From: Xylanivirga thermophila
GTDB lineage: Bacteria > Bacillota > Clostridia > Caldicoprobacterales > Xylanivirgaceae
Reading direction: 5' to 3'
NCBI RefSeq assembly: GCF_004138105.1
Contig: NZ_RXHQ01000001.1
Coordinates: 124,001-188,000 of the forward strand
Length of the DNA stretch: 64,000 bases
Shown here: in pieces, positions 1 to 7,958 of the stretch
How positions within the stretch are numbered: the first letter of the stretch is position 1
Layout of the letters: each line of letters starts with the position of its first letter
The notes under the pieces: generated by a model
The model's database searches: none
What the model was told of the DNA's origin: nothing
What the model saw: the letters and a program-made list of their open reading frames with translations, nothing else
Program-made: the position numbers and the translations under genes

Positions 1-773
1 TTTATCATTGTAATTAATTTATCTACCCTTTTTTGTTCCTGATCGGGGATAATTGGCAAAAATACCTTTACAAGCTCCTGTACAGTATCTAAAGGATTAT
101 ACGCTGTATCTTCTAGTATTTTATTTTTTTGATATACCTCTATATTTTTTGCTAGTCTATCAGATACAGTTTGTGCCTTTATTATACTATCGATGAAGGG
201 TTGTTGTTCTTCTCTTATGAAGGGTTTTACAGCTTTCAGCATACCCAAAGTCTTATTATCCTCCAGAATTAGAGGACCGTTTAACATTCTATAACGCTGA
301 TAGCTTCCGTCTGTTAACCCCTTTATAACATTTTGTGCTTCCAGCATGCCTAAAAACGTATATATATTTTTTTGTTGTGGCCCATCAAAATACGGGGCTA
401 TGGCATCTAAAATCTCTGCAGCACTAGGACTTCCAATTATATCTTTTACTACTATATCTAATGAGAATTTGCTTACGTCAACTCCCGCCTCCTTGTTTTG
501 TTGGATCAGCATTCTAAGTAACACAAAAAAGAGTATAAGCCGTATGATATGTATTTGTTCATTGCTTAATGTATCTATGGGTAATAATTGTGCTTTTGTA
601 TAGCTTGATGGTTCATTGTCGTTGTCATAAGATGTTTGTTCACTCTTTTTTGTTGGCAAAGATACATTTCCTGGTATAGCCAGTGTGGATGGAGGGTTAT
701 AGCTTGGTGTCCTATTTAAAGGTGGTGTACCTGAAAAATCGGTTCTAGGTGTAAAACGATAATTTTGTCTCAT
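1..773 (-). CDS. hypothetical protein, 3' end outside window
   Basis: An open frame runs on the minus strand from an ATG at 773 off the left edge of the window, so the C-terminus is missing. A good ribosome site (GAGGAGG) lies just upstream on that strand. The visible 257 residues begin MRQNYRFTPRTDFSG with a Pro/Ser/Thr-rich, probably disordered first 60 residues. A predicted helical region follows, including the hydrophobic stretch IIRLILFFVLLRML. I do not recognise the family. It is divergent from the small gene at 962 and is chromosomal, outside the conjugative element. Confidence 0.75.
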   Translation of the reverse strand, partial: MRQNYRFTPRTDFSGTPPLNRTPSYNPPSTLAIPGNVSLPTKKSEQTSYDNDNEPSSYTKAQLLPIDTLSNEQIHIIRLILFFVLLRMLIQQNKEAGVDVSKFSLDIVVKDIIGSPSAAEILDAIAPYFDGPQQKNIYTFLGMLEAQNVIKGLTDGSYQRYRMLNGPLILEDNKTLGMLKAVKPFIREEQQPFIDSIIKAQTVSDRLAKNIEVYQKNKILEDTAYNPLDTVQELVKVFLPIIPDQEQKRVDKLITMI

Positions 774-961
774 GCCTTACCTCCTCAATAAAGAAAAACT
801 TAATTACACTAAAAAATACTCCTCAATTAATAGTATGCAATATCCCCTAAACTGTTTACCAAATTTAAAGATAAGTACAAGCCTAAAGGGGTATCAATAT
901 TTTTTTTGGTGAATAGGATAAATATTAGGGAACGTTAATTAGGAGAAAGGTGTGTAGCTAA

Positions 962-1186
962 ATGAATATAAGCAATCAGGATTTAAAAAATATGCAGAGA
1001 ATTGCTCAGGAGATGCAAGGCAAACCGGAGAATGAAGTTATAGAGGAACTGTCTCAAATGATAAAGTCAGGGCAGCTGGGAGTCAGCACACAAAGGGCAA
1101 TTGAAATGCTTAAAACCATGGCTCCTATGCTGGATCAAAGTCAGAGAAGAAAGATTCAAAAGCTTATAAACAGACTTATGCAATAA
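962..1186 (+). CDS. small helical hypothetical protein (74 aa)
   Basis: A short ORF with ATG at 962 and a ribosome-site-like AGGAGAAAGG upstream (941-950). The product is charged and almost entirely helix-forming, with no cysteine, signal peptide or membrane segment. The start MNISNQDLKNMQRIAQEM and the end RRKIQKLINRLMQ suggest a small cytoplasmic helical-bundle protein. I know no function for it. It lies upstream of the S8 peptidase, separated by a strong hairpin at 1213-1259. Confidence 0.6.
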   Translation: MNISNQDLKNMQRIAQEMQGKPENEVIEELSQMIKSGQLGVSTQRAIEMLKTMAPMLDQSQRRKIQKLINRLMQ

Positions 1187-1212
1187 ACAACAAAAAAATA
1201 TCCCCATACTTT

Positions 1213-1259
1213 AACAACTCTTATCTAATACACATAGGATGTATTAGATAAGAGTTGTT
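1213..1259 (+). promoter_or_regulatory. 19-bp perfect hairpin abutting the peptidase ribosome site
   Basis: The arms 1213-1231 and 1241-1259 are perfectly complementary over 19 bp, with a 9-nt loop. No T-run follows on the plus strand, so it is not a textbook terminator for the 74-aa gene. The right arm ends one base before AAAGGGGG (1261-1268), the ribosome site of the peptidase, so it may influence translation or mRNA stability of that gene. Confidence 0.55.
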
Positions 1260-1272
1260 GAAAGGGGGCATA

Positions 1273-1785
1273 ATGGTGCTTAGACGCGAAAAAGTTATAC
1301 TTGATAAAATAGATGAGAGACTTATACAAAAAGTACAAACTCTAGGGAGTGATAATGTTTCTGCCATAATATTTTTTTGTGAAGATGATTGTGAGCAGTG
1401 CAAAGAATATCTGCAGGATATGGATATACAGATAAAATATAATCTTCCTTTTATTAAGGCTTATGCTGTAGAGATTCCCGGTACAAAACTTGAAACGATG
1501 GCTAGATCCGATATTGTTAGGTATATTTCAGATGATACCGATATAGAATCTCTTTTAAATATAGCCACCCAGGAGGTAGGGGCCAGAATTGCCAATAGAA
1601 GTGGATATACTGGTAAGGGTGTCGGTATTGCCATTCTTGATACGGGAACATATCCCCATCCCGATCTTACCATGCCTAGAAATCGCATAATTGCTTTTAA
1701 GGATTTTGTAAATAAAAAAATTAGTGCCTATGATGATAATGGTCATGGTACCTTTGTTCCATGTCCGATAAGCCAAACGCTATAA
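1273..1785 (+). CDS. S8 (subtilisin-like) serine peptidase, N-terminal part, interrupted by the ICE
   Basis: Start chosen at ATG 1273 because AAAGGGGG at 1261-1268 is well spaced; the longer TTG frame from 1255 lies inside the hairpin arm. No signal peptide is visible, so the enzyme should act inside the cell. The first ~100 residues look like a propeptide or inhibitor domain. The catalytic Asp lies in GIAILDTG (about residue 123). The frame reaches the histidine motif NGHGTF at 1738-1755 and is then broken by the ICE: eight codons of element sequence follow before a stop at 1783. The C-terminal part with HGTFVAG and the catalytic Ser is at 47296-48042. Joining the halves at CATGGTACCTTTGT restores a 405-aa protein with D123, H158 and S349 in one frame. 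As it stands the fragment must be inactive. Confidence 0.9.
   Translation: MVLRREKVILDKIDERLIQKVQTLGSDNVSAIIFFCEDDCEQCKEYLQDMDIQIKYNLPFIKAYAVEIPGTKLETMARSDIVRYISDDTDIESLLNIATQEVGARIANRSGYTGKGVGIAILDTGTYPHPDLTMPRNRIIAFKDFVNKKISAYDDNGHGTFVPCPISQTL
1744..1757. repeat. attL core of the ICE
   Basis: CATGGTACCTTTGT, identical to 47296-47309. It encodes H-G-T-F-V of the peptidase active site. The centre GGTACC is a palindrome. A short duplicated core is what a large serine recombinase leaves behind. Confidence 0.88.
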
Positions 1786-1813
1786 ATGGCTTTATATAGT
1801 CTTTTTTGTTATC

Positions 1814-1850
1814 AAAAAGATGAGTAATTGATTTTATTCATCTTTTTATT
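1814..1850. terminator. terminator hairpin at the left ICE end
   Basis: AAAAAGATGA (1814-1823) pairs with TCATCTTTTT (1838-1847) and is flanked by A and T runs, so it can work in both directions. It would stop transcription entering from the truncated peptidase gene, or leaving the element leftward, just before parA. Confidence 0.6.
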
Positions 1851-1871
1851 TTACATAAGGAGGAATTGTTT

Positions 1872-2669
1872 GTGGAAAATAAGGTAACTGCAATTGTAAA
1901 TCAAAAAGGTGGAATAGGCAAGACTACTACAGCTTTAAACTTAGGGTATGCTTTATCGGAGGAAGGTAAGAGAGTACTTTTGATAGATTTTGACCCACAG
2001 GCAAGCCTTTCATCAGCACTGGGTATAAAAGCAGATAACAAAGCAAACATACATACATTAATGAGTGCCGCTATAGAAGAAATGGAGACAGAAGGAAATT
2101 ATATAATCAGCATTAAAGAAAATCTAGATTTAATACCTTCAACATTAGATTTAGCAGGAATAGAAATGACATTAGTAAATGTAATGAGCAGAGAAACAAT
2201 ACTAAAATCTATAATAGATGAAATAAAAAAAGATTACGATTATGTATTAATAGATTGTTCACCATCTTTAGGTACTCTTACAATAAATGCTTTAGCAGCA
2301 TGTGATAGTGTAATAATTCCAGTAACCCCTGAGTACCTGTCAGCCAAAGGGTTAGGCCTTTTAGTAAGAAATATAAATCTTATAAAGAAAAGAATTAATC
2401 CTGGAATAGAAATAGATGGAATACTTATTACAATGTTAAATAAAAGAACTAACTTATCAAAAGAAATGGTTAAGGCAATAAATGAAAGTACGGGATATAT
2501 TAAAAATCAGTATGATCTTGATATAAAGGTATTTGACAATATGATACCAATATCAGTAAAAGCTGGTGAAGCGATATTGCACAGAAAATCTGTTATTGAA
2601 TATGAACCCAAAAATCAAGTATCTAGTGCATATAAAAGCTTTGCTAAAGAATGGGGTGATACAAAGTGA
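1872..2669 (+). CDS. parA: ParA-family partition ATPase
   Basis: 265 aa. The deviant Walker A motif NQKGGIGKTTTALNL is at the N-terminus, DFDPQASLSSALG follows, and the Walker B-like YDYVLIDCSPSLG lies near residue 130. This is the Soj/ParA type of ATPase that positions DNA together with ParB. GTG 1872 is chosen over TTG 1866 because AGGAGG at 1858-1863 gives proper spacing only to the GTG. It overlaps parB by 4 bp, so the two are translationally coupled. As the first ICE gene it probably stabilises the circular, replicating form. It lacks the acidic C-terminal tail seen on its neighbours. Confidence 0.92.
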   Translation: MENKVTAIVNQKGGIGKTTTALNLGYALSEEGKRVLLIDFDPQASLSSALGIKADNKANIHTLMSAAIEEMETEGNYIISIKENLDLIPSTLDLAGIEMTLVNVMSRETILKSIIDEIKKDYDYVLIDCSPSLGTLTINALAACDSVIIPVTPEYLSAKGLGLLVRNINLIKKRINPGIEIDGILITMLNKRTNLSKEMVKAINESTGYIKNQYDLDIKVFDNMIPISVKAGEAILHRKSVIEYEPKNQVSSAYKSFAKEWGDTK

Positions 2670-3679
2670 CCAAAAAGCCTACAATAGTTAATCTAAACGA
2701 CTTACTTGGTATTGAAGATGATCAAATTAAAGAAACCGAAGATAATACTGGAATAAAAGAAGTAGAATTATCTCAGCTAGTGCCTTTTAAAAACCATCCT
2801 TTCAAGTTATACGAAGGCGATAGATTAGACGATATGGTAGAGAGTATTAAAGAACATGGAATAATACTGCCGTTAATAGTAAGACCGACGGAGCATGGAA
2901 AATATGAGATACTCTCAGGACATAATAGGGCTAATGCTGGAAAGATAGCGGGACTCATAAAAGCACCAGTAGTTATAAAAGAAGATTTAACCAATGAAGA
3001 GGCAATGCTCATAGTGACGGAAACTAATCTTATACAAAGGGCATTTTCGGAATTAAACCACTCAGAAAAAGCAAGAATACTTACGGAAAGACACAATGCA
3101 ATTAAGGAGCAGGGCAAAAGAATGGATTTAATAAACGAAGTCGAAAACCTCTGCAAAGCCGATGATTTAGCGGAAAACTCGGATGTGGGCAAAGTTTGCC
3201 CACAAGGAAGAACTCGGGATATAGTTGCTGACAAATATGATCTTTCACCAAGAATGGTAACATATTATTTAAGAATAGATACTCTTACCAACGAATTAAA
3301 AGAAAGACTGGATAATGATGAGATACCTTTTATGGCAGGTGTAGATCTTTCATTCCTACAACAGGTGGAACAAGATATAGTAGAAGACATTCTAGAAACC
3401 TATGGGTTTAAAATAACACTAAAAAAATCTAATGCATTAAAAGAGGTGTCACAAAAAAAAGGACTTGATTATGAGAAGATATATGATATTGTATCGGGTA
3501 AGTTCTTTGATAAACCCAAAAAACCCAAGAACTTTAAATTTACAGCTAAGTTTAAGAAAAAACTAAGCAAATACTTTGATAAAAATCAAAGCCAAACGGA
3601 GATAGAAAGCATTATAGAGCAAGCTCTTGAAACATATTTTTCTCAAGATAGGGAAGTGGATAATGAAATTGAAATGTAA
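2666..3679 (+). CDS. parB: ParB-family DNA-binding partition protein
   Basis: 337 aa from GTG 2666, overlapping the parA stop. The N-terminal ParB/sulfiredoxin-like domain contains the box YEILSGHNRANAGKIAGL (about residues 85-105) preceded by GIILPLIVRP. The ERHNAIKEQGKR region and the RDIVADKYDLSPRMVTYYLR helix-turn-helix follow. A basic segment FKFTAKFKKKLSKYF lies near the end. Family role: binds a centromere-like site and works with ParA. The C-terminus DREVDNEIEM is acidic and resembles the tails of other cargo proteins in this element. A promoter-like TATAAT lies after the gene near 3700, so the Fic gene may have its own transcript. Confidence 0.9.
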   Translation: MTKKPTIVNLNDLLGIEDDQIKETEDNTGIKEVELSQLVPFKNHPFKLYEGDRLDDMVESIKEHGIILPLIVRPTEHGKYEILSGHNRANAGKIAGLIKAPVVIKEDLTNEEAMLIVTETNLIQRAFSELNHSEKARILTERHNAIKEQGKRMDLINEVENLCKADDLAENSDVGKVCPQGRTRDIVADKYDLSPRMVTYYLRIDTLTNELKERLDNDEIPFMAGVDLSFLQQVEQDIVEDILETYGFKITLKKSNALKEVSQKKGLDYEKIYDIVSGKFFDKPKKPKNFKFTAKFKKKLSKYFDKNQSQTEIESIIEQALETYFSQDREVDNEIEM

Positions 3680-3754
3680 TTATATTAGTATTAATGATAT
3701 AATATACGCTGTAGGAACTTAGCCAAAAAAATTGGAGGAAAATGAGGGGATATA

Positions 3755-4540
3755 GTGTTTGAAAGAATTGATGAATTACTTAAGAAACTTAATGAATATC
3801 GACCTCTTACAGAAGGAGAAACAAAAAGGCTTAAAGATGAATTTTTAATAGATTTCACTTATAACTCAAATGCTATAGAAGGTAATACTCTTACATTGCA
3901 AGAAACAGCACTTGTTTTACAAGAGGGGATTACTATAGATAAGAAACCATTGAAGGAACATTTAGAAGCAATTGGGCATAAAGAAGCATTCTTATATATA
4001 GAAGAATTAGTTAAAGAAAAAGTACCTTTATCAGAGAATGTTATAAAGGACATTCATAGTATTGTTTTAATGGATAGACCTCAAGATAAAGGGAGATATA
4101 GGCGTATACCAGTTACTATTTTAGGATCTGTGCATGAATCTCCTCAACCGTATCTAGCTCCAATATTGATGGAGCAATTAATTAATCAATACAATGAGTG
4201 GATAGAAGAGAAACACCTTATTGAACGAGTAGCGCTGTTACATTTAAAGTTCGAATCAATACATCCTTTTATAGATGGAAATGGTAGAACAGGGAGACTT
4301 CTTTTAAATTTTGAACTTATGAAAGAAGGATATCCGCCTATCAATATTAAATTTAAAGATAGAAAAAGATACTATGACTGTTTTACGGATTATCATTTGA
4401 ATAACTCAGATCCTCAGATGTTAATTAAAATGATAGGAGAATATGTAGAAGGAGAGCTGGAAAGATATATTTCTATTTTGGGTATAGCTAATAATGTCGA
4501 AGAAGAAAAATCAAAGGGTAGCGAAGAATTAGAATGCTGA
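3755..4540 (+). CDS. Fic-domain protein, class II (self-inhibited)
   Basis: 261 aa, GTG start at 3755. The Fic core HPFIDGNGRTGRLLLN has the catalytic His and the nucleotide-binding loop intact, so AMP (or another nucleotide monophosphate) transfer to a hydroxyl side chain is expected. An N-terminal SNAIEG matches the [S/T]xxxE[G/N] inhibitory motif, which places it with Fic proteins carrying their own antitoxin helix. The C-terminus SEELEC is a variant of the acidic tail shared by several ICE proteins. Target unknown. It stands alone between parB and a terminator at 4575. Confidence 0.88.
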   Translation: MFERIDELLKKLNEYRPLTEGETKRLKDEFLIDFTYNSNAIEGNTLTLQETALVLQEGITIDKKPLKEHLEAIGHKEAFLYIEELVKEKVPLSENVIKDIHSIVLMDRPQDKGRYRRIPVTILGSVHESPQPYLAPILMEQLINQYNEWIEEKHLIERVALLHLKFESIHPFIDGNGRTGRLLLNFELMKEGYPPINIKFKDRKRYYDCFTDYHLNNSDPQMLIKMIGEYVEGELERYISILGIANNVEEEKSKGSEELEC

Positions 4541-4574
4541 TTTACTAATCTAATATTCGAAAAGATTCCTAGAC

Positions 4575-4613
4575 AGAGTAGGTGAATGATTATATTTGCC
4601 TGCTCTATTTTTA
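4575..4613 (+). terminator. rho-independent terminator after the fic gene
   Basis: AGAGTAGG (4575-4582) pairs with CCTGCTCT (4599-4606, one G-U pair) and is followed by ATTTTTATT. It separates the partition/Fic transcript from the next operon. Confidence 0.6.
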
Positions 4614-4639
4614 TTCAAAAAAATAAGGAGGTATAGAAA

Positions 4640-5065
4640 ATGGGCAGGACGATTATAACTGTATTTTTCGATAATGATTGGCGTAAGTCAGACGAAGAAA
4701 GAGAATATGATAGATTCATACTTGAGACTAACAATTTTAAGAAAAAATTACTTGAAATATTTGAACAGAAAAGATATAGCTGGAATGAACCTAAAGAAGG
4801 TTATAAAAATGTAATGGAAATACACCAAATAAACATAACAGACTTAGAGATATTTACTGATAATAGTCCGGATGATAAAGCGTTAAAACAAGAAGGACTG
4901 TTAAAGCGATTAAAAGATAATTTATATGATTTGGCAAATGAAACTGAAGAGAATGAGAGTTTTAATTTACGATTATCTGGCATAAATATTTTTGCTAGAA
5001 GCATAACCGATATACTCCATGATATGGAGGAAGATTTACAAAACGAATGGGAAATGGAGCTTTAA
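4640..5065 (+). CDS. hypothetical ICE protein with acidic tail (141 aa)
   Basis: ATG 4640 with AAGGAGG upstream. The product is strongly charged and predicted alpha/beta, starting MGRTIITVFFDNDWRKSDEE. There is no signal peptide or membrane segment. I do not recognise the family. It is followed 12 bp later by the Toprim-like gene and is probably co-transcribed with it. The last residues, NEWEMEL, match the shared acidic/aromatic tail, and nearly the same NEWEM occurs at the end of the Fic protein at 41804. Confidence 0.75.
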   Translation: MGRTIITVFFDNDWRKSDEEREYDRFILETNNFKKKLLEIFEQKRYSWNEPKEGYKNVMEIHQINITDLEIFTDNSPDDKALKQEGLLKRLKDNLYDLANETEENESFNLRLSGINIFARSITDILHDMEEDLQNEWEMEL

Positions 5066-5077
5066 GGGGGTAAGTAG

Positions 5078-6058
5078 ATGAAAAAGAAACGTTTTACCAG
5101 CGAAGAAATAGAACGGGCAAATAACATAAATCTCATGGAGTATGCCGCAAATCAAGGTTTCAAACTTAAAAAGGTGGGAACTGATTCATACAAAATAGAA
5201 GGCTATGGAGGGCTATATATAAACCCAAGAAAGAATATATGGAATTGCTTTTCACAACGAAAAGGAGGTGGCCCTATCCAGTTTGTAATGCTTATGAAAA
5301 ACAAAACATGGGTAGATGCAGTCAAAGAACTTATAAGAATTACCCCTATTCAAGATTTATATAGACAAAAGGAAGTGTCAAAGCAGAATTATAAAGAAAA
5401 TAAGAAAGAGTTTATTCTTCCAGAAAAAAATAATACATATAAACATATGATAGCATATTTAATTAGCACAAGGAAAATAGATAAAGACATAGTATATAAA
5501 TTAATTCGGGAAGGCAAGTTATATGAAGACAGATACAGGAACTGCATTTTTGTAGGTTATAATAAAAAAGGGATCCCGAGTTATGCAAGCAAAAGGGGTA
5601 CTAATGCAAATATAGTTTATAGGGGTGATGTAAAAAACTCAAACAAAGCGTATCCTTTTTGTGTTAAAGGATCAAGCAATAAAGTCTATGTTTACGAAGC
5701 TCCGATTGAGGTTATGAGCTATCTAACCTTATTTAAACTCTTCAATGGATGCCAATTCGTGCATCATGCCATATCTTTAGGAGGGCTTGCAGATGTGGCA
5801 CTAGATCAGTATCTTAAAGATAATCCCCAAATTAATGAAATAGTGCTGTGCCTCAATAATGATGAAGCAGGGATCAATGCATCTAATGCTATAAATAAAA
5901 AATATACAGATAGATATGAAGTCAAAATAGAATATCCTATTAACAAAGATTTTAACGAAGATTTGCAAAACATTATTAAGAAAATGGAAGTAATTAAAGA
6001 GAAAGATAAAAGAATAGAAGAAAAAGATAATGAAGAAGAATTTGCTTTAGAACAGTAA
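5078..6058 (+). CDS. Toprim/CHC2-like primase-related protein
   Basis: 326 aa, GGGGG ribosome site and ATG 5078. The first ~90 residues (LMEYAANQGFKLKKVG, then YGGLYINPRKNIWNCF, then GGGPIQFVMLM) resemble the DnaG-type zinc-finger fold without its full cysteine set. The C-terminal half has VYVYEAPIEVMSYLTL and EIVLCLNNDEAGINAS, a Toprim-like acidic pattern (E, then DE). Proteins of this DUF3991/Toprim type are common on conjugative elements and are thought to help prime or process the transferred strand. Tail: EEEFALEQ, a variant of the shared ending. Confidence 0.75.
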   Translation: MKKKRFTSEEIERANNINLMEYAANQGFKLKKVGTDSYKIEGYGGLYINPRKNIWNCFSQRKGGGPIQFVMLMKNKTWVDAVKELIRITPIQDLYRQKEVSKQNYKENKKEFILPEKNNTYKHMIAYLISTRKIDKDIVYKLIREGKLYEDRYRNCIFVGYNKKGIPSYASKRGTNANIVYRGDVKNSNKAYPFCVKGSSNKVYVYEAPIEVMSYLTLFKLFNGCQFVHHAISLGGLADVALDQYLKDNPQINEIVLCLNNDEAGINASNAINKKYTDRYEVKIEYPINKDFNEDLQNIIKKMEVIKEKDKRIEEKDNEEEFALEQ

Positions 6059-6102
6059 GCCCTTAAGGCAACCAAAAACAAAGATTAGAAAGGAGGGGAT
6101 CG

Positions 6103-6192
6103 TTGTTAGATACATGTGTAATATGTAGGGATTACGTGGTTGAAGATAAGCAAGTATGTAAACATTGTGAACTAATTGGACCTATCAAATGA
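6103..6192 (+). CDS. tiny zinc-ribbon peptide (29 aa), possibly the 5' half of a frameshifted gene
   Basis: TTG 6103 follows a strong AGGAGGGG (6090-6097). The product has two Cys pairs, CVIC and CKHC, spaced like a small zinc ribbon. The next frame (6176-6337) overlaps its end and continues for 53 codons to an ending shared with other cargo genes. The two may therefore once have been one ~80-aa protein split by an indel near 6175-6190. As read, only the zinc-binding half has its own ribosome site. Confidence 0.55.
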   Translation: MLDTCVICRDYVVEDKQVCKHCELIGPIK

Positions 6193-6337
6193 ATTCCTGC
6201 AGCTACATTATGGTTTAAACACGGAAGATATAAAAGAGCTTAGCAAAGAGTTTGTAAAATATAGAAAAGACTTTTTTTGCAGTTTCTATAAAGAGCCAGA
6301 AGATAGTAATGAAGAAACATTTGAACTGGAAATATAA
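6176..6337 (+). CDS. small acidic-tailed protein (53 aa), overlapping or frameshifted from the zinc-ribbon ORF
   Basis: Open frame from TTG 6176 to TAA 6335. No separate ribosome site is visible, so it could be made only by coupling to the zinc-ribbon ORF or by a repaired frame. It contains LNTEDIKELSKEFVKYRKDF and ends ETFELEI, almost the same as the end of the RadC-like protein (DFELEI) 1 kb downstream. Preservation of this ending argues that the frame was coding until recently. Confidence 0.5.
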   Translation: MDLSNEFLQLHYGLNTEDIKELSKEFVKYRKDFFCSFYKEPEDSNEETFELEI

Positions 6338-6360
6338 AGGATTAGAAAAGGAGGATTAAA

Positions 6361-6600
6361 ATGATTTATAATACTGAAGATTATAATAAGATGGCAACTT
6401 TATTAATCAAGCTTATAGACATAGAAGATAATTCAATTAAAGAGAAAATAGAGAAAGGAGTAAAAGAATTAGGTATAAAGGATTTTTTAAATAGTAATAG
6501 GTTTGAGAATTATCCGCAAGAAATTAAAGAAAAGATATATGCACTAAAAAATATTTTAAAGCATATCTCAGAAAGAGGTGGCGCCTTATGGCTACAATAG
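6361..6600 (+). CDS. small hypothetical protein (79 aa)
   Basis: ATG 6361 with AAGGAGG immediately upstream; its end overlaps the next gene by 13 bp. The product is a charged helical protein without cysteine pairs or membrane segment. Not recognised. The overlap with the RadC-like gene suggests co-translation and possibly a shared role. Confidence 0.65.
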   Translation: MIYNTEDYNKMATLLIKLIDIEDNSIKEKIEKGVKELGIKDFLNSNRFENYPQEIKEKIYALKNILKHISERGGALWLQ

Positions 6601-7292
6601 ATCATAAAGAAGGATATATAAAAGGGATATGCTTAATAACAGGCATGGAGGAAGAAAAGGTTAGGGAATATGCAAAAGATAATGATCCACTGAACATAAT
6701 AGAACGACCATCGGTAATAGATCCTACAAAAGCTCAATTACAAAAGCTATTAACTTTAAAGGAGTTTATAGGTAATTATAATGTTATTAGAAGGTTTGGT
6801 TTTAATGAAAAGATAAAACTAAATAGTACATCTATAGCAGCAAAATATTTTGATGGTTTTCTAGCAAATAAAAAAGATAAAGAGATTTTTGTGGCAGCTT
6901 TTTTAGATAATCAAAATCAAATAATAGAGACAAAAATACTATCAGAAGGGACATTAGATCAGTCAACTATATATCCACGGGAGGTATTGAAACAGGCATT
7001 AGCCAGTGGGTGCAGTAGCATTATTTTTGCCCATAATCATCCAGGAGGCACATTGTATGCTTCAAAAGCAGATAAAGAGTTAACTCAAAAGATGGTTGAT
7101 ATATTTCATCCATTAGGTATAAAGGTTTTAGATCATATTATAGCAAGCTATAATGGATGCCATTCAATGGCTGAAAGCGGAGATATACCCGAGATGAAAT
7201 ATATAGCTAACTATGACGAAATAGATTTAGATGATATTAATGAGAAAGAAAAAGATATATACGAGAAGGAGGATTTTGAACTTGAAATATAG
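6588..7292 (+). CDS. RadC-like JAB/MPN-domain protein
   Basis: 234 aa. The C-terminal half carries the complete JAMM metal motif HNHPGG...SKAD (about residues 149-162), preceded by the usual E (YPREVLKQALASGCSSIIFAHN). The family resembles RadC (DUF2466) and is very common on mobile elements; a metalloprotease or nuclease-associated role has been suggested, but the function is not settled. The ~90-residue N-terminus is variable. The ending EKEDFELEI is the clearest example of the shared acidic tail. It lies just upstream of the candidate oriT. Confidence 0.85.
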   Translation: MATIDHKEGYIKGICLITGMEEEKVREYAKDNDPLNIIERPSVIDPTKAQLQKLLTLKEFIGNYNVIRRFGFNEKIKLNSTSIAAKYFDGFLANKKDKEIFVAAFLDNQNQIIETKILSEGTLDQSTIYPREVLKQALASGCSSIIFAHNHPGGTLYASKADKELTQKMVDIFHPLGIKVLDHIIASYNGCHSMAESGDIPEMKYIANYDEIDLDDINEKEKDIYEKEDFELEI

Positions 7293-7309
7293 GAATAACC
7301 TTTTGAATG

Positions 7310-7480
7310 CTAAGATTTCTTTTTCAATATCCTTTAGAAGTACTTTCTCCTTTTAGGAGAAAGGGCAAGATTCCTATTTGTCGGACTTTGTCCTTCAAAT
7401 AGATAGAATATGGAGCTTTTTGACTCCATATTCTATTGTTAATACTCGGGAAGTATCCCGAGACCCTCTAAAAGAAAGGA
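7310..7480 (+). other. candidate origin of transfer (oriT) region
   Basis: A 200-bp gap between the radC-like gene and mobC holds three inverted repeats: CTTTCTCC/GGAGAAAG (7343-7350/7356-7363), AGAATATGGAG/CTCCATATTCT (7405-7415/7424-7434) and CTCGGGA/TCCCGAG (7445-7451/7456-7462). The position just upstream of mobC and the relaxase, and the hairpin density, are typical of oriT. The motif CCCGAGACCCT (7457-7467) resembles CCCTAAGACCCT upstream of mobC in the second element (60369-60380). The nick site itself is inferred, not shown. Confidence 0.6.
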
Positions 7481-7494
7481 GGTTTTAAATATGT

Positions 7495-7824
7495 ATGATA
7501 GATGAGAACAGAACTGAGAAGATAACTTTTAGGGTAACTCCAAGTGAATTAAAAAGCATAGCAAATAAAGCAAAAGAATCTAATATAAAAGTAAGTGAGT
7601 ATGTAAGGCAATCTTCTTTGGGTAAAGATATCATAATAATAAAAGGAATTGATAAACTTGCCAAAGAGGTAAATGCAATAGGACGAAATTTGAATCAACT
7701 AGCTATTTTATGCCATCAAGGTAAAATAACTTGTCCTAATTTAGATTATGTAGAAAAGGAGCTCGATGAGGTATGGCACTTATTAAATTCATTAATAGCA
7801 AAGACGAAAAGAAAAAAGAATTAA
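7495..7824 (+). CDS. mobC: MobC-like relaxosome accessory protein
   Basis: 109 aa. ATG 7495 is used because the earlier ATG 7491 meets a stop after four codons; AAAGGAGG lies at 7476-7482. The N-terminal EKITFRVTPSELKSIANKA is a ribbon-helix-helix-like DNA-binding segment. The C-terminal GRNLNQLAILCHQGKI...LLNSLIAKT matches the MobC signature (IGxNLNQIA-like). It is expected to bind oriT and load the relaxase. The relaxase gene follows. Confidence 0.88.
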   Translation: MIDENRTEKITFRVTPSELKSIANKAKESNIKVSEYVRQSSLGKDIIIIKGIDKLAKEVNAIGRNLNQLAILCHQGKITCPNLDYVEKELDEVWHLLNSLIAKTKRKKN

Positions 7825-7892
7825 GATATGGATTTAACTATGTGCTAAATAAAAATAAAGTAGCTCAAAATGAAGGAAGATATAACTCCTAG
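7773..7892 (+). pseudogene. remnant of a relaxase N-terminus overlapping mobC
   Basis: In a second frame overlapping the mobC 3' end, ATG 7773 opens 39 codons starting MALIKFINSKDEKKKELRYG and stops at TAG 7890. This start looks like the usual beginning of MOBP-type relaxases (short strand, IKFI, then a basic helix), which normally overlap mobC just like this. The real relaxase frame starts again at 7959. I read it as a leftover from replacement or disruption of the original relaxase 5' end; it could also be a chance frame. Confidence 0.4.
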
Positions 7893-7958
7893 ATTATCAT
7901 TATGGACTAAAATATAGTTCTGTTTGGATTAAAAAAGGGTATAAAAAGGAGTAATAAT

